A DNA stretch of 36,261 nt, taken from contig JAANSK020245942.1 in NCBI GenBank assembly GCA_011763485.2, forward strand, positions 1 to 36,261, in the 5' to 3' direction. Position numbers and translations under genes: made by a program. Origin of the DNA: Isoetes engelmannii. Its lineage: Eukaryota; Streptophyta; Lycopodiopsida; Isoetales; Isoetaceae. Shown here piece after piece: positions 1 through 11,200 of the stretch (position 1 is the stretch's first letter; each line of letters starts with the position of its first letter). Under the pieces are notes generated by a model. The model was not told where the DNA came from and did not search any database. It was given only the letters and a program-made list of their open reading frames with translations.

Positions 1-524
1 ACTTTGCAAACCCTCCTGGCCCCTGCAATCCGATCCCCATCCCCTTCCCAGAATTCCCGGCCTGAACTGCAGAGCTGTCCTTCGAATACAGCTCCTCCTG
101 CCAGCAGCAATTGGTTGCCGTTTTCGGACCTTGCGCGCAGGTCCAGAAATCCACGAGAAGACAAGACAAATGGAAAATTTCAAAAATAGCTATTTTGCCA
201 TTAAGCTGCTCTAAAAGGCCAAAAAATACGAATTTCTATACAATACATATAGGCAAAACCTTACTCCAAACCATGCAAACGCAATACGAAACTCAATAAG
301 GAATGTTTATTGATGTACCTTACTTTTTACTTTTTTCATTTCAATAGAAGGCAATATTTCTCAAAAAAAAAAGAAAAAAAAAAAAAAGAAAAAAGAAAAA
401 GAAAAAGAAAAAGAAAAAGAAAAAGAAAAAGTTTTCCCTCTTTGGTTTCCGACGTGGTGCCTACGTGGAAATTAATTCATATACTCCAGCTGATCGTGGT
501 GGTCGGAGCCCTGCCAAACGAATA
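1..524. promoter_or_regulatory. 5' flank / presumed promoter and 5' UTR of the VPS13 gene
   Basis: About the first 170 bases are C-rich and GC-richer than the rest. They could be promoter, 5' UTR, or the edge of another transcript; no convincing coding exon is visible. The stretch 180-350 is AT-rich with several TATA-like runs but no clear core promoter. A purine microsatellite follows at 363-431. The transcription start cannot be placed from sequence. Confidence 0.35.
363..431 (+). repeat. Purine microsatellite, poly(A) grading into (GAAAAA)n
   Basis: An A-rich run passes into several perfect GAAAAA units about 100 bases before the VPS13 ATG. It is low-complexity DNA in the presumed promoter or 5' UTR. 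The lysine/arginine-rich frame across it is an artefact of the repeat. Confidence 0.9.
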
Positions 525-1104
525 ATGCGCAATGTTAGAGGGCCTTCTCTATCAACTCATAGTCAGCTACCTGGGAGATTATGCAAAGGATATCAACCGG
601 GAGCAGGTCAAAGTTGGGCTATGGAGTGGTCCGTATCTTAACTTCAGTTTTTCATTCACTGAACATGAAATCCAGCCTTACTGGCCTTCATATACTTTTT
701 GCTTCCAGGAGTAGTTTTGTTGGAAAATGTAGAGCTTCGGCTAGAGGCATTCGACTTCTTGCAATTGCCCGTGTCTATCAAACAAGGCACGCACACATAA
801 GCTTTCATTTTTGTGTTTATAGCTAGTTCTATGCTTAGTCAATTCTGTAGCTGGTAAGCGTTCTATTTGCAATCAAGGAAGGAGCTTTGAGAAGAAAATT
901 TTGTATACAATTGTTAAAGTCATTCAAGAGCTCCATAGGGCACACCTCTACCTTGTTCATGGCTACAATGACAGTTTTACTCCGTTGTTGAATTCCATCA
1001 GCCGTTGTTGGGAAGCTAAAACTTCAAGTTCCATGGACAAAACTTGGCTGGGATCCGATTCTCATTGTATTGGAAGATGTTCGTGTGTTGGCTTGCCCAC
1101 GTGA
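525..1104 (+). other. Overlapping upstream ORF over the VPS13 start (94 codons, spliced)
   Basis: An ATG at 525-527 lies seven bases before the VPS13 start at 532 and is in a different frame. Read through the same exon joins (628|709 and 786|1002) it stays open for 94 codons and stops at 1102-1104 in exon 3. Its context has A at -3 and C at +4; the main ATG has G at -3 and U at +4, so neither is clearly better. The sequence shows the geometry only. Whether it reduces translation, or the transcript starts downstream of it, is unknown. The encoded peptide resembles nothing I recognise. Confidence 0.5.
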
Positions 1105-4100
1105 TGAGTCCGAGGTTAGAATCTTTCTATCCCGAGATGCTACCTGGAATTTGATATAGTATACTCATTGTGATGCTGCTTGATTACAGTATGATGCTGA
1201 GGAGTTAGAATGTAGAGCGTGGGCAGCAAAGAAAGCCAAACTGGCAGCAGCAAAGTTCACAAAATTCTCAAACCGCGTTCCTGGCAAGTGCCTAGCTTTG
1301 AAATTTAGTATATGCATATTGCTTTCTTTTATTTTTTATTGCAAAATGCCCTGAAGGTGTAAACTGCTTGCTCTGCATATGTTGAATGTTATGCACATAA
1401 ATGACAATGTATTTTAAGCTTAAGACGGTAGACCACTTTGATTTTCATCATATATATAGTTGAAAGCATTTATACATGAAATAGGTATTTAAATTGATCA
1501 TTACATCTCATAATAACAATGCTGGCAGATGAGAAGGTTCGGCAATCTTTTCTATCACATCTCTCTGCAAAGGTATTCTTACCATTTTTTAGTCAATTTT
1601 GCCTGTAGATTCTTTGATGTTTATTGCACTTATGTATTAGAAGTTTGATGGAGTGGATTTGATAAAATTCGTAATGCTATTGCCTAAGTCAGTCAAGTAC
1701 ACATAATAAGCCTTTCTTAGGAATAAGAATAACACTTGTCGTTGAAATTAATGGTAGATCTTTGTTGCTGTTGCCCAAGTCAGTCAAATACACATATAAG
1801 CTTTGTTATGGAAAAGAATGAAGCATTAATGAAATATGATAAGGTATAATTCATAACACAAAGATGATAAGTATTTCAAGTGTCGAGAGATGAATTTAAG
1901 ATGTATAAATGACAAAATGCTCAGTTGATTAAGATAGATATTTGTCTGCATGATTTCAAGGATATTGCCGGTTTGGTTCAGGACCTCGAACATAAAAATA
2001 AAGTGGCAGGGTTTAATATTAGGGTTGTAAAAAAATTGGGCAGAATTTGAGGAAAGATTCTAAAATCTAAGCAGAAATCTAGCAGGCGGTTGGCTTCATT
2101 CATGCTTGCGAATTGGCAGCAATTCAACTAGCATAATCTCATGAATGCATGGTTCAACCACCATAGTTTGTATTGTAAGGAATTTATAGAAAATGACTAT
2201 ATAATGCATTCCTGATGTGGAATGTTCTAAATGGAGAAGCTTCAGAATAGTGCCTTTTGAATGATTACGAGTAAACCTGTTGCATCTCTAAATAACGCCA
2301 AAACCATACAACTGTATGGGCATGCAGAAAGTTGGGCACTTTGCTGCTGGCAATTGCTTTCCTGTGGCTGGCCAAGATTAGAGAACTGCTTCTCACGGTG
2401 TAAAGGCTTTAGCCCTCTTGGTTCCTCATTTTCATTATCCCATATAGCATTACCTAAAGTTGATAGAGATAACGAGGGGGATTATTTTCATGATTCAAAG
2501 AATCTTTATGTTTAAACAAGTGGGTGGTTTACTCCATGGCATCGTTTATCAAATAGAAATTGTTATGGAAGAAAAATTATTTCTATAGCATACAAGTTCT
2601 CTTAAGTTCGGTTCATACTGTGAAGGATGCTAACAGAAGAAGAAATCTCGTCTCTGCTGCAATGAGGCAGATCTTACTTGAAATCTGTCAACGTATGTGA
2701 GATCTGCGCATTGGTACCATTAAAACTCATTTAACTCCTCCTCTTTTCATGCTTTCTCCTTCTCAAAAATGCACATGAAGGCATCCGGATTGTGCTTTAT
2801 GCCGATAATGTCGTATTGATGTCTTCCTCCCTGCAGAAACACCTGATAGAAGCACTTTTCAAAGAAAGGGAACAACTAGTGTCAATTTGAAAAAGACGAA
2901 AGTGATGGTGTAATACCTCGTATAATTGATTAAAGAAGAATTCTTTCTTCTTTGAGAGAAACCTCTGGAAATTCTTTCAGCATACACATATTTGGGAGTG
3001 GAATTCTCATGTCCATGTTTCAGCTTGTGAGCTGCTTGTATGCCTCCCTGGTCCAGTTGGAGAAACAATGCTTTCAAATGCACTTTCAAGATGTTCATAC
3101 AAAGATTTACATGTTGGTAAAACCTGCAGCCCCTGCATGGATCACAAATTGGGGGAGTGGAGTTATGGAGCGGATGAATAGCCAGGCTTCAAAATCATTC
3201 TTATCTAGAAGTAAACTCTCGGCGCCTCATGAAATAATGCTTGTTGAATTTAATGTTAACCCCAAAGCTCGAAGTGGCTTTTCAAGCAGTGTCTTTCTTG
3301 CATAAGTTAGCCATTTTGGGAAAACACAAGAGGGCTAGATGAGACTCCCTTGGTTGGTTTATGTCTCATCAAAAGCTTTGGCTGATCATCCCTCTATTTC
3401 AATACAACTTGGCAGCGCCTAATTCATCATACATCATGATTTGAGCAGCTTTATGTCTCAGAGGCTTGGCTAACTCCTTCTACCGAGTTGTCTACCTAAA
3501 TGGGGAGAACGTTCTAAAAATTTGGTTGATGGTTTAGCGCAAGACCTTGTTATCTTTGAAGGTATCAGAATGTATATTGAGTGAAAGGAGATTACAAGAA
3601 CGAGCATCTAAGAATAGCTACAAGCTCTAGGAGAAACGAATGCACTACTAACGCATGACTATGGCTTATATCAAAATGGCATGTTAGCAACAAGCGTGCA
3701 ATGCCAGCTCAGCATTGAGATGTCATTCTAACACGTCAACAGCAGTCTAACACCCCTTCTGATGACGGGCACTGCTGAGTAAGAAACATCATGAAAAACC
3801 TGCTCTACAGTAGCAAAGTGTTTGCCTACAAGAAGACTTCAAAGAAAAGTATCGATTTTCTGATGCCAGCATCTCAGAGCCGGCTTGAGACCATATAAAC
3901 TCAGTTTGAGTTTACGAACATAATGAGGATACTCTGCTGCATGTAAACATCTTCTTGTAAGTCCCCATTAAGAAAAGCCGACTTAAATCTAGTTAATAGA
4001 CAGGCCAATGCTTAGATCTGCCAAGCAGACTTCAGAGTAGTCAAACCCGTCTTGCTGGGTGAAACCCTTGACCGCAAGCCTGCCTAGTATTTGAAAAGTG

Positions 4101-7100
4101 TGCCATCTGAGTGAAACTTTGTCTTATAGACCCACTTTGCCCCAACAATATTAGTATTCAAAAGCTTAAGAATTATTTCCTATGTTCCCTGCTTCTGAAG
4201 CATATCGATTTCCTCTTGCATAGCTTGTACCCAGGGGGAATCCTTTGCTGCTTGAGCAGAACTGAAGGTTCAATGTGTAAGTGCAAAAGTGCAGGAAACC
4301 TTCCAAAGGTGAAAAGCCAGCTAGTCTTCGAAATCTTCTAAGAGTTTCTGCTGGAGATACATGATAATCAAATCTGGTTGATTTTGAAGAGACAAAGGAA
4401 AGCTGGGTGGAGATAAAGCAGGTTCAAGATAATCAATAGGATCAAACTGTGCATATGGATTATCAAGAGTGTCAACAGAATGTGAGTTGGAAGCAATAAG
4501 TGTAACTGCTCAGAATTAGAAGATGGATGCCTGTTCAGCGAGGTCAAGACATAGCTCCAATGGTTTAGTAGTCGTATGTTCTGCTTGTGAGGATATGCAG
4601 CAATCTGCAAGCCATCAACCATTTTTAGTTTTGAAGCTAAACCTAATGTAGAAGTAGGTACTTGTCCTATGCCTATCATGCCATAAGGTTTCTAAAATCT
4701 TTGGAACAGCTGCGAGTAGTTGTACAGTCTGAGAATTGGACTTAGCCTTGACAATATAAAAGCCCCTCCATGTTTAAAAAACCTCGAGCAAGTAAAACAA
4801 CAGTAACCAAATCCACATATCTTAGAGGACTTTCCTGAGTAACTTGTCCATCTGTAAACAGAACTGAATATCCCATTCTTCTATTAAACTTGGACTCGGC
4901 ACACTTAAGAGATTGACAAGTAAACCAGGCACCGATAGTATCCTCGATGTTGAAAGTAGGACACTGATCTGTTTCAAAGCTAACAGTCCCCGTAGCCTTG
5001 GATTTGGAAAGGTTGCCATCTGGCAATTTAACTACTGTATGCTTATGAGGTTTAAGAACCTTGAATACATCTGATCGTCCTGCCAAATGTTTGGTGGCAA
5101 CGTAGAAATTGAGTTTCAATTTCTCGAAGAGAAAGATGAACCTGATCAGACCCCTCTGTGAGAAGGGATTAATTGACTGATGGAGCTGCTATAACATGCT
5201 GCACCAATGGTTGCTGCTGTGGAGCTTGCTGTGCAGATATCTTTCTTCAACTGCCTGCAATCACTGCGAATGTGCCCTTTTCCTCACAACGTCAGCACAG
5301 AAATGGTTGAGACATTGGAGCAGAATGAATCTTTGAAGGAATAGAATTAGCTTACAAGAATATGTAACTAATTAGAAGAAGACTGAGCTTCATTAGACTT
5401 ATAAGTTGGTAAGTGCTTCAATTTGATCATGTCTCATATTTTTGATTTCCTGCATCAAGAAGCTGCTGCAACAATTGGTTGAAAGAGATCTTAATCTGAA
5501 CTTTAAGCTTATAATGATCAGAAATATGCTTATCCTTGGAGAGCTTACATGATTAATTTGTATCATCAATTGTTTCTCCAGCACCATTTAAGTCTCTCCT
5601 TCAATGCTTTAACTGCTCAATGTAATCTTTCATATTGGCACACTCCTGCAACTTAAGATTATTCATCTTTTCCTTAATTGCTAGCTGTTGACCTGCCCCT
5701 GCCTGTACACAAGTCTGCTTCAAGAATAGAAAAGTTTCTTGAAAAGCTTTCAATTCCAGGAGATTCTTTTTAAACTCAGATGAAGCTGCTGCTTTGAGCA
5801 GCTATCAGATCCTTCTTAAGTTCTGCTGGATTGGTAGGGGCCCAGGCAGAATAGAAGACTTCTGTAAGGTCATTGTGATTGACATTAATTTTAAGTTTAT
5901 CATGCCAGGATGTTAATTTTTTCCATCCAAGTAAAGATGCTGCTATGAACTTCCAGGAACGCACATTAGCCATCTCAAAGTTACTGAAATTATGCTAAGA
6001 GAAACAAAAGAATAACCGCTGACACAGGGATTTACAGAAATCAAACACAGAAGTAAATTAGGACAAAATTCATGTAAAATTAGCTAAATCCATCTCAAAT
6101 TATGATAAATCTGTCAAGAAAGATCCAGATGATTAGATTGAATTTTTTCTCAGCCAAACGAGCCTGAACACTGCATAAAACTCAAGAACCGACTAATTGG
6201 GTGCCAAATTCTTGAGCGGTTACGCGGAAAACCTCCTACTTATGTGTCTTTGCAGAGAAACTGTAAGATCTTCCAACGAATTATGTGATTCACATGAATC
6301 TCGGCTTGTTGGAAAGCCAATTCAAATCTGCCTTAGCCTGCAAATTCTCAAAACCAGATGCGTGATCCTTCTACCAAAACGAAACTTTCAGCCAGAATTG
6401 GCTCGGATAACATGAAAGCATCATAATATATATTCACTGAAAGGAGAATACAGGAACGAGCATCTAAGAATAGCTACAAGCTCCAGGAGAAATGACTGCA
6501 CTGACTAAAGCATGACCATTTTGCTTATATCAAGATGCCGTGTCAGCAACAAGCGTGCAATGCAGGTCAACAGTGAGATGTCATCATGACACGTCAGCAT
6601 CATTCTAATCATCTTGATATTGACCTCCCTAATAAGTTAAGGTTGTCAATGGGGCAGTTCAGGCTGCCCTTTCACTAGCTGGAATTTAGTTGGGGCATGC
6701 TAATCATATCAGCTGGGAAGATAGAAATTGCACTTTATGTAATTTGAACATGATGGAGTCTAAGGAACATTGCATCTTTACGTTTTCTAACTATTATATT
6801 ATAAGAGGAAGATATCATTGTCTTTTCAGGCACCTAATAACCTTGCAGCAACTCATGAAGTATTATGACCAGAAACATGGATCGTAACTTGTTCATGAGC
6901 TTGCTCCAAAAACGAAGGAGTGAACTCAATGATAGAAGCAGCATCAGGCCAGAAAGTCTAAAGCCCAACATGAACTTCTTCACTCTTCCTTGTTGACGAT
7001 GAATAGAAAATGGGTGACTCCCCAAAGAAGAGGAACTTCATGATATTAGAGCAGTGGCATTGGCGACCTCTAGAATAAGAGGAAGATATCATTGTCTTTT

Positions 7101-8267
7101 CAGACACCTAATAACCTGTAGCAACTCATGAAGTATTATAACCAGAAACATGGATCGTAACTTGTTCATGAGGTTGCTCCAAAAATGAAGGAGTGAACTC
7201 AATGATAGAAGCAGCATCAGGCCAGAAAGTCTAAAGCCCAACATGAACTTCTTCACTCTTCCTTGTTGACGATGAATAGAAAATGGGTGACTCCCCAAAG
7301 AAGAGGAACTTCATGATATTAGAGCAGTGGCATTGGCGACCTCTAGGAAAATATAACTGGCAGCAAAACAGGAGCACCAACGATCTTTTCAGGAGAGAGA
7401 ACATGGTAGGAATTAAAGAAGAGCCAAAGACTGATATTCAAAGCTTTTTTCTTGATGAAGTTTGATTAGATGTTTTCAGGGATTGAATATCTAATGTCTT
7501 TAACCCTCCTTGCAGCTCCATAATTCTGTATGTTCGGTCTCGTAGACCCATAGGGTCTTCTGTAGACGTTCAATAACTCTTCCTTTCTCTCTATCTCTTT
7601 CTTGCAATGTAAATTGTTTAGATATTTCTCCAACCTGTTAATGACAAATGACATTTTTTCTCATTGTTTACTTTTTAATTCTGATCCTATCAAGTGGTTT
7701 TTTGGTTTTGTGAACGATTACGACAGGTGATTGACAATATACAGATCAAAGTTGGAGATATACATATTAGATACATTGATAAAGTTACTAATCCTGGGGT
7801 ATGCCAGAACCTAGACTTTTACAACACATTGATATATTTCATTGCACGGTTTACCAACCTTTGGCTTTTTCTGTTTGTGAAACAGAATCCTTTTGCTGCC
7901 GGGCTGACACTTTCAGGGCTTTCGTTTCTGAACACAGTTGAGCCACATGGTCAATCACCAGGATCAGGGTATAGTGAAATGTTTGGTCTCCTGTTGTTGT
8001 CAGTCTGGAACTGTGGTGTGGTAGCTGATAATTTTGAGGATATTTTTGCATATCATCAATTTTCTTTGCTGAAGGGCTTCAACTGGTGCAAAGTCCACAA
8101 CGCTTATGGTGCATAAGTTGGTTGAGATCCATCAGCTTGGCTTCTACTGGAGTTTTGTGGAATCTAAGGAATGGGAGCAGTTTGGGGATAATGAAGGTTT
8201 CAAATGCTGGTCAGTTGATAGAGAAAGTTACTTGCTGTGCCCATTGGATGCATCTCTAAAATTCACG
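532..8267 (+). CDS. VPS13: VPS13 exons 1-8: chorein N-terminal region (residues 1-258)
   Basis: Exons: 532-628, 709-786, 1002-1114, 1190-1283, 1529-1572, 7727-7798, 7886-7968, 8075-8267. They encode the N-terminal cap of the lipid channel. Visible signatures are MLEGLLYQLIVSYLGDYAKD, ENVELRLEAFDFLQLPVSIKQ, GKLKLQVPWTKLGWDPI, VIDNIQIKVGDIHIRYID and FAAGLTLSGLSFL. In animals and fungi this end usually docks the ER; that role here is family knowledge. Introns 2 and 4 appear to use GC donors (787-788 and 1284-1285). Intron 5 is 6.15 kb and filled with transposons, yet the frame rejoins cleanly as ...SHLSAK|VIDNIQ. The conserved Gly of the usual KQG is Ala here, made across the exon 2/3 junction. 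Exon ends were set by protein similarity plus AG/GT sites, so shifts of a few bases are possible. Confidence 0.88.
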
Positions 8268-11200
8268 GTTAGTTCCTGCTGATATCATGCTCTCCATCAT
8301 AAGTGTCATAAAGGCAAGGATTTTACTTTTGAAAAGCGAATCATTGCCATTGGCACAAAAACTGAAGTGAGACTGATATCCACTGGAGTTACAGATCTTT
8401 TTGTTAAGTGACTTGTATATTTATGATTGCACTGCAGTTAGACTGTATCTGGTGGAGTTATAGATTTTTTTCAACCGACTCATATATGTATGGTTGCAGG
8501 TAAATAGGGATGTTGTTATAGAAGCAGGTGCCCCAGATTATGCAATATCCATCAAGATAGAGAATATGGTTAGCGTTCATCATCCGCATTATTACACCAA
8601 GTGCATAATGAATGGAAAGCTAATATATGCTGATTCAGGAGTTTAACATGAACAATCATCAGCTTCATGAGATGCTTCTGCTTTTGGATTGCATAACTAT
8701 TTGCCAGATACGAGAGAGGTAATACATTACATCTTCAAGTTCACTTATCAAAATACTATTTGGCTTCTTGCAAGCTCTTAAGCCCCTAAATATACTGCTG
8801 GTATCGCACAGTAGCATTTTATTTGTACCAAGATGGGGGCTCGCCTGGTACAAACCCAGAAGCTTTTGCATGCACAAGCTTCTTTCTTCATTGTAGGATT
8901 CAACCTCCTTCCCAGTTGAAAGAATCTTAACTTTGTAGTCATGCACTCATGGTCATACAGTGAAGTATGACATTCATGTCTTTTGTTTTCAAGCAGGATG
9001 CCAAACAGTATGTTATTTTTACAACTTGTGATTCTTGCTAGTTCTGTTGGTCTTCATGCCATGTTATAATGTTTCAGTTTGCGATAATGCTTATTAGCTC
9101 ATTAAGATTGATGGCACCTGCATTTTCAGATATGGTCAGCTCCGTCCAACAATTGGGCGATTCAGAGAAGGCCACAATTGGCAGAGGAAATGGTGGCAAT
9201 ACGCAATAAATGCAACCCTGCATGATGTAGAAGAGAGGCTCCGCCAAACTTCCTGGAAGTACCTTGGGTGGCGCCTGTAAGAAACTCTGTACTCCTATCT
9301 TTATTGCTTTTACCAAGGTACCTATTCGGGATTTATTATTTACTTTGCCAAATATTATGGTAATAGATATGTATTTTTTTCTACTCCTGATATTGCGAAT
9401 GAAATTTGTATATATCTTCAATTTTTTTTGTAAGAGCTTATCCTCTTTATTTTGACGAAGTCAATGGGAAGCATGAGAGCACGAGGGATCTCAGTCCCAG
9501 AGATGAACTAGCTCAGAAACAAGGCAAAAGACTTCATAATTCAAGTGTTTGAATTAAATCTTATCATCAGTTGTTGATCAGAAATGGTCAGAAATACATA
9601 CACAGGGCCAGCTAAGTAGTTAAGGGAATGAGAATATAAGAAGTTGACAAAGAGAGCAAATTCAAAAGAGATCTATGATGATTGTTTCTCCAGACTAATC
9701 TGCTAAAGCAGTCCTAAAGTATAATCCATCAGGATCATGTTATAACTCAATGATGCATAGCTAAACCTTTTGGGGTATGTTGTATAACATAGTACTTGCT
9801 TGTCTTGGACTTATCTTGGCATGCCAACATGGAGGATCTTGTTTCAGATCATATGTAATTTTTACTAAGTTTGCAAACCACTTGTTCCTTCCCCTATTGA
9901 ACAAACCTTTGAAGTTGCTGCATGTTTCAAGTTGTTATTTGAGAAAATGCTGATTTGAAATTAATTTTATAATGGTCCTGTCCTTTTGCTGCTGCCGATG
10001 CAACCACTGCATGGACTTGAAACATTTATTGCTAGTGAGCAAACACCTCTATGTAATTAAGTTCTTGGACAACTGAGTGAAAGTTCATCTTTAATATCCA
10101 CTTAGGGACTATGACATTCTTGCCTTTCTTGCAACACACGGCATCCTTTTGTGCATGCGCATGTGACCTGAGTGCAGCATGCCTTGTAACTTTGGCCATT
10201 GAAGCACAATTTCCCTTATAGCTTTGTCGTGGCAGTGTTTGAATCGTGGCAGTGTTTGAAGTGGTGAAGTGCTTGAAGTCTTGCTGACCTCCCAACTTCC
10301 CACTGCCGAGTTAGAGATGGGAGATGGTTCGTCTCTGCAGCAAATCCGCTTCGTATACTGTGAGAGCATCTGAAACCATGTTTCCTTAGTGCTCATTTCC
10401 ACATCAAACTCTTGAGCCACTCTGCCCTGATCTTTATCTCTGAAAATTGAGCTAAGGCAAAGAAAAAAACTCAAGGCCTGATTGTCAATATACAAAACGA
10501 GTTTTGACTTAGAGTAGGTTTACATAGGCTAATCCTAGAATCTCTTGCTATGCCCAGGTCATCTTGAACAGGCGACATGACAGATAAGAAGGTCCCATAT
10601 CTAAATTAAGTCTGGCTACATCTTAGGACAGTTGTGCAAGCTATCCACAGGTTGAATAAGAAGACTATTGTGTTTGCACGTAACGTAACGCCACGTCCAG
10701 TGAGGTACAGGGTATGTCGCCGAGATCAGATTGGAAAACAGTGGGAATGATTCTAGAAGCATGCACTTGCACAGGAAGCCTTTGCATTGATTGATCGGAT
10801 GTAGGGGCAAACGTTTTGACTCCTAAGGAGTTATGTTATTCTATGCTCCTTAATTCTTTATTCTAGGGGGCATCTGGAGGTTGCGTTGAAATGTTGTTCT
10901 GATACATTGGCCCTTGTTATTTGTCTTTAACTTGTAAAACTTAATGGGTATGTCTAAAAGGTTTCTTATTTTTTTGTGTTGTGCCTTATGGAAGTTTATA
11001 GCTCCTGACAATCTTGTCTCTCCTATTCAGTGAACGGCGTAGGCAGTACGTGACATTGTATAAAGAAAAGCTTGAGTGTATCTTGCAAGGGAAGGTGAGT
11101 AGTACCACAACATGGATGACAAAATTTATAGCCAGCCAAAACCTGAAGTTAAAGCTTTGTAAATGTGTCTATGAGCTACATTGTTATAATGTCAATTGAC

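Larger units (their letters stand above)
3571..6611 (-). mobile_element. Ty1-copia LTR retrotransposon, shrunken and degenerate, minus strand
   Basis: The element is bounded by two similar LTRs (3571-3752 and 6427-6611) and spans about 3.0 kb, so it is internally deleted compared with a usual 4.5-5.5 kb copia element. On the minus strand, in proper order, are a gag fragment (5776-5973; WKFIAAS...LTSWHDKL), a protease/pre-integrase stretch (4742-5119; HLAGRSDVF and LKPHKHTVVKLPDGN), and an RT start (about 4080-4330; NIVGAKWVYKTKFHSDGTL, preceded by MQEEIDML). The integrase core seems lost. Multiple stops and frameshifts make it non-functional. It sits inside the LINE remnant, so it is the younger insertion. 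Confidence 0.82.
6612..7605 (+). mobile_element. LINE remnant, 3' part, with conserved C-terminal motif and 3' hairpins
   Basis: Continues the LINE cut by the copia element. It reads CTLCNLNMMESKEHCIFTF and IIRGRYHCLF, the Cys-rich zf-RVT-like motif found after the RT in plant LINEs. A 274-bp segment is then duplicated in tandem. The coding frame ends at 7463-7465 with KTDIQSFFLDEV, a PCNA-box-like tail. The 3' UTR has two short hairpins (7536-7548 and 7555-7567) matching those in intron 20, followed by a pyrimidine-rich tail to about 7605. Confidence 0.75.

Noticed and set aside
310-525. Open frame rich in Lys/Arg upstream of the gene
   Set aside because: It is the translation of the GAAAAA microsatellite, with no family resemblance.
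3561-3572. GGTATCAGAATG beside the left copia LTR as a primer-binding site
   Set aside because: It lies outside the element and on the wrong strand for this orientation; the likeness to the iMet site is probably chance.
6834-7298. Two near-identical minus-strand ORFs (start MGSHPFSIHRQQ)
   Set aside because: They are antisense shadows of the tandem LINE duplication, which reads as LINE sequence on the + strand.
10032-10495. Overlapping minus-strand ORFs in intron 11
   Set aside because: Cysteine/serine-rich chance frames with no recognisable domain and no supporting splice or start signals.
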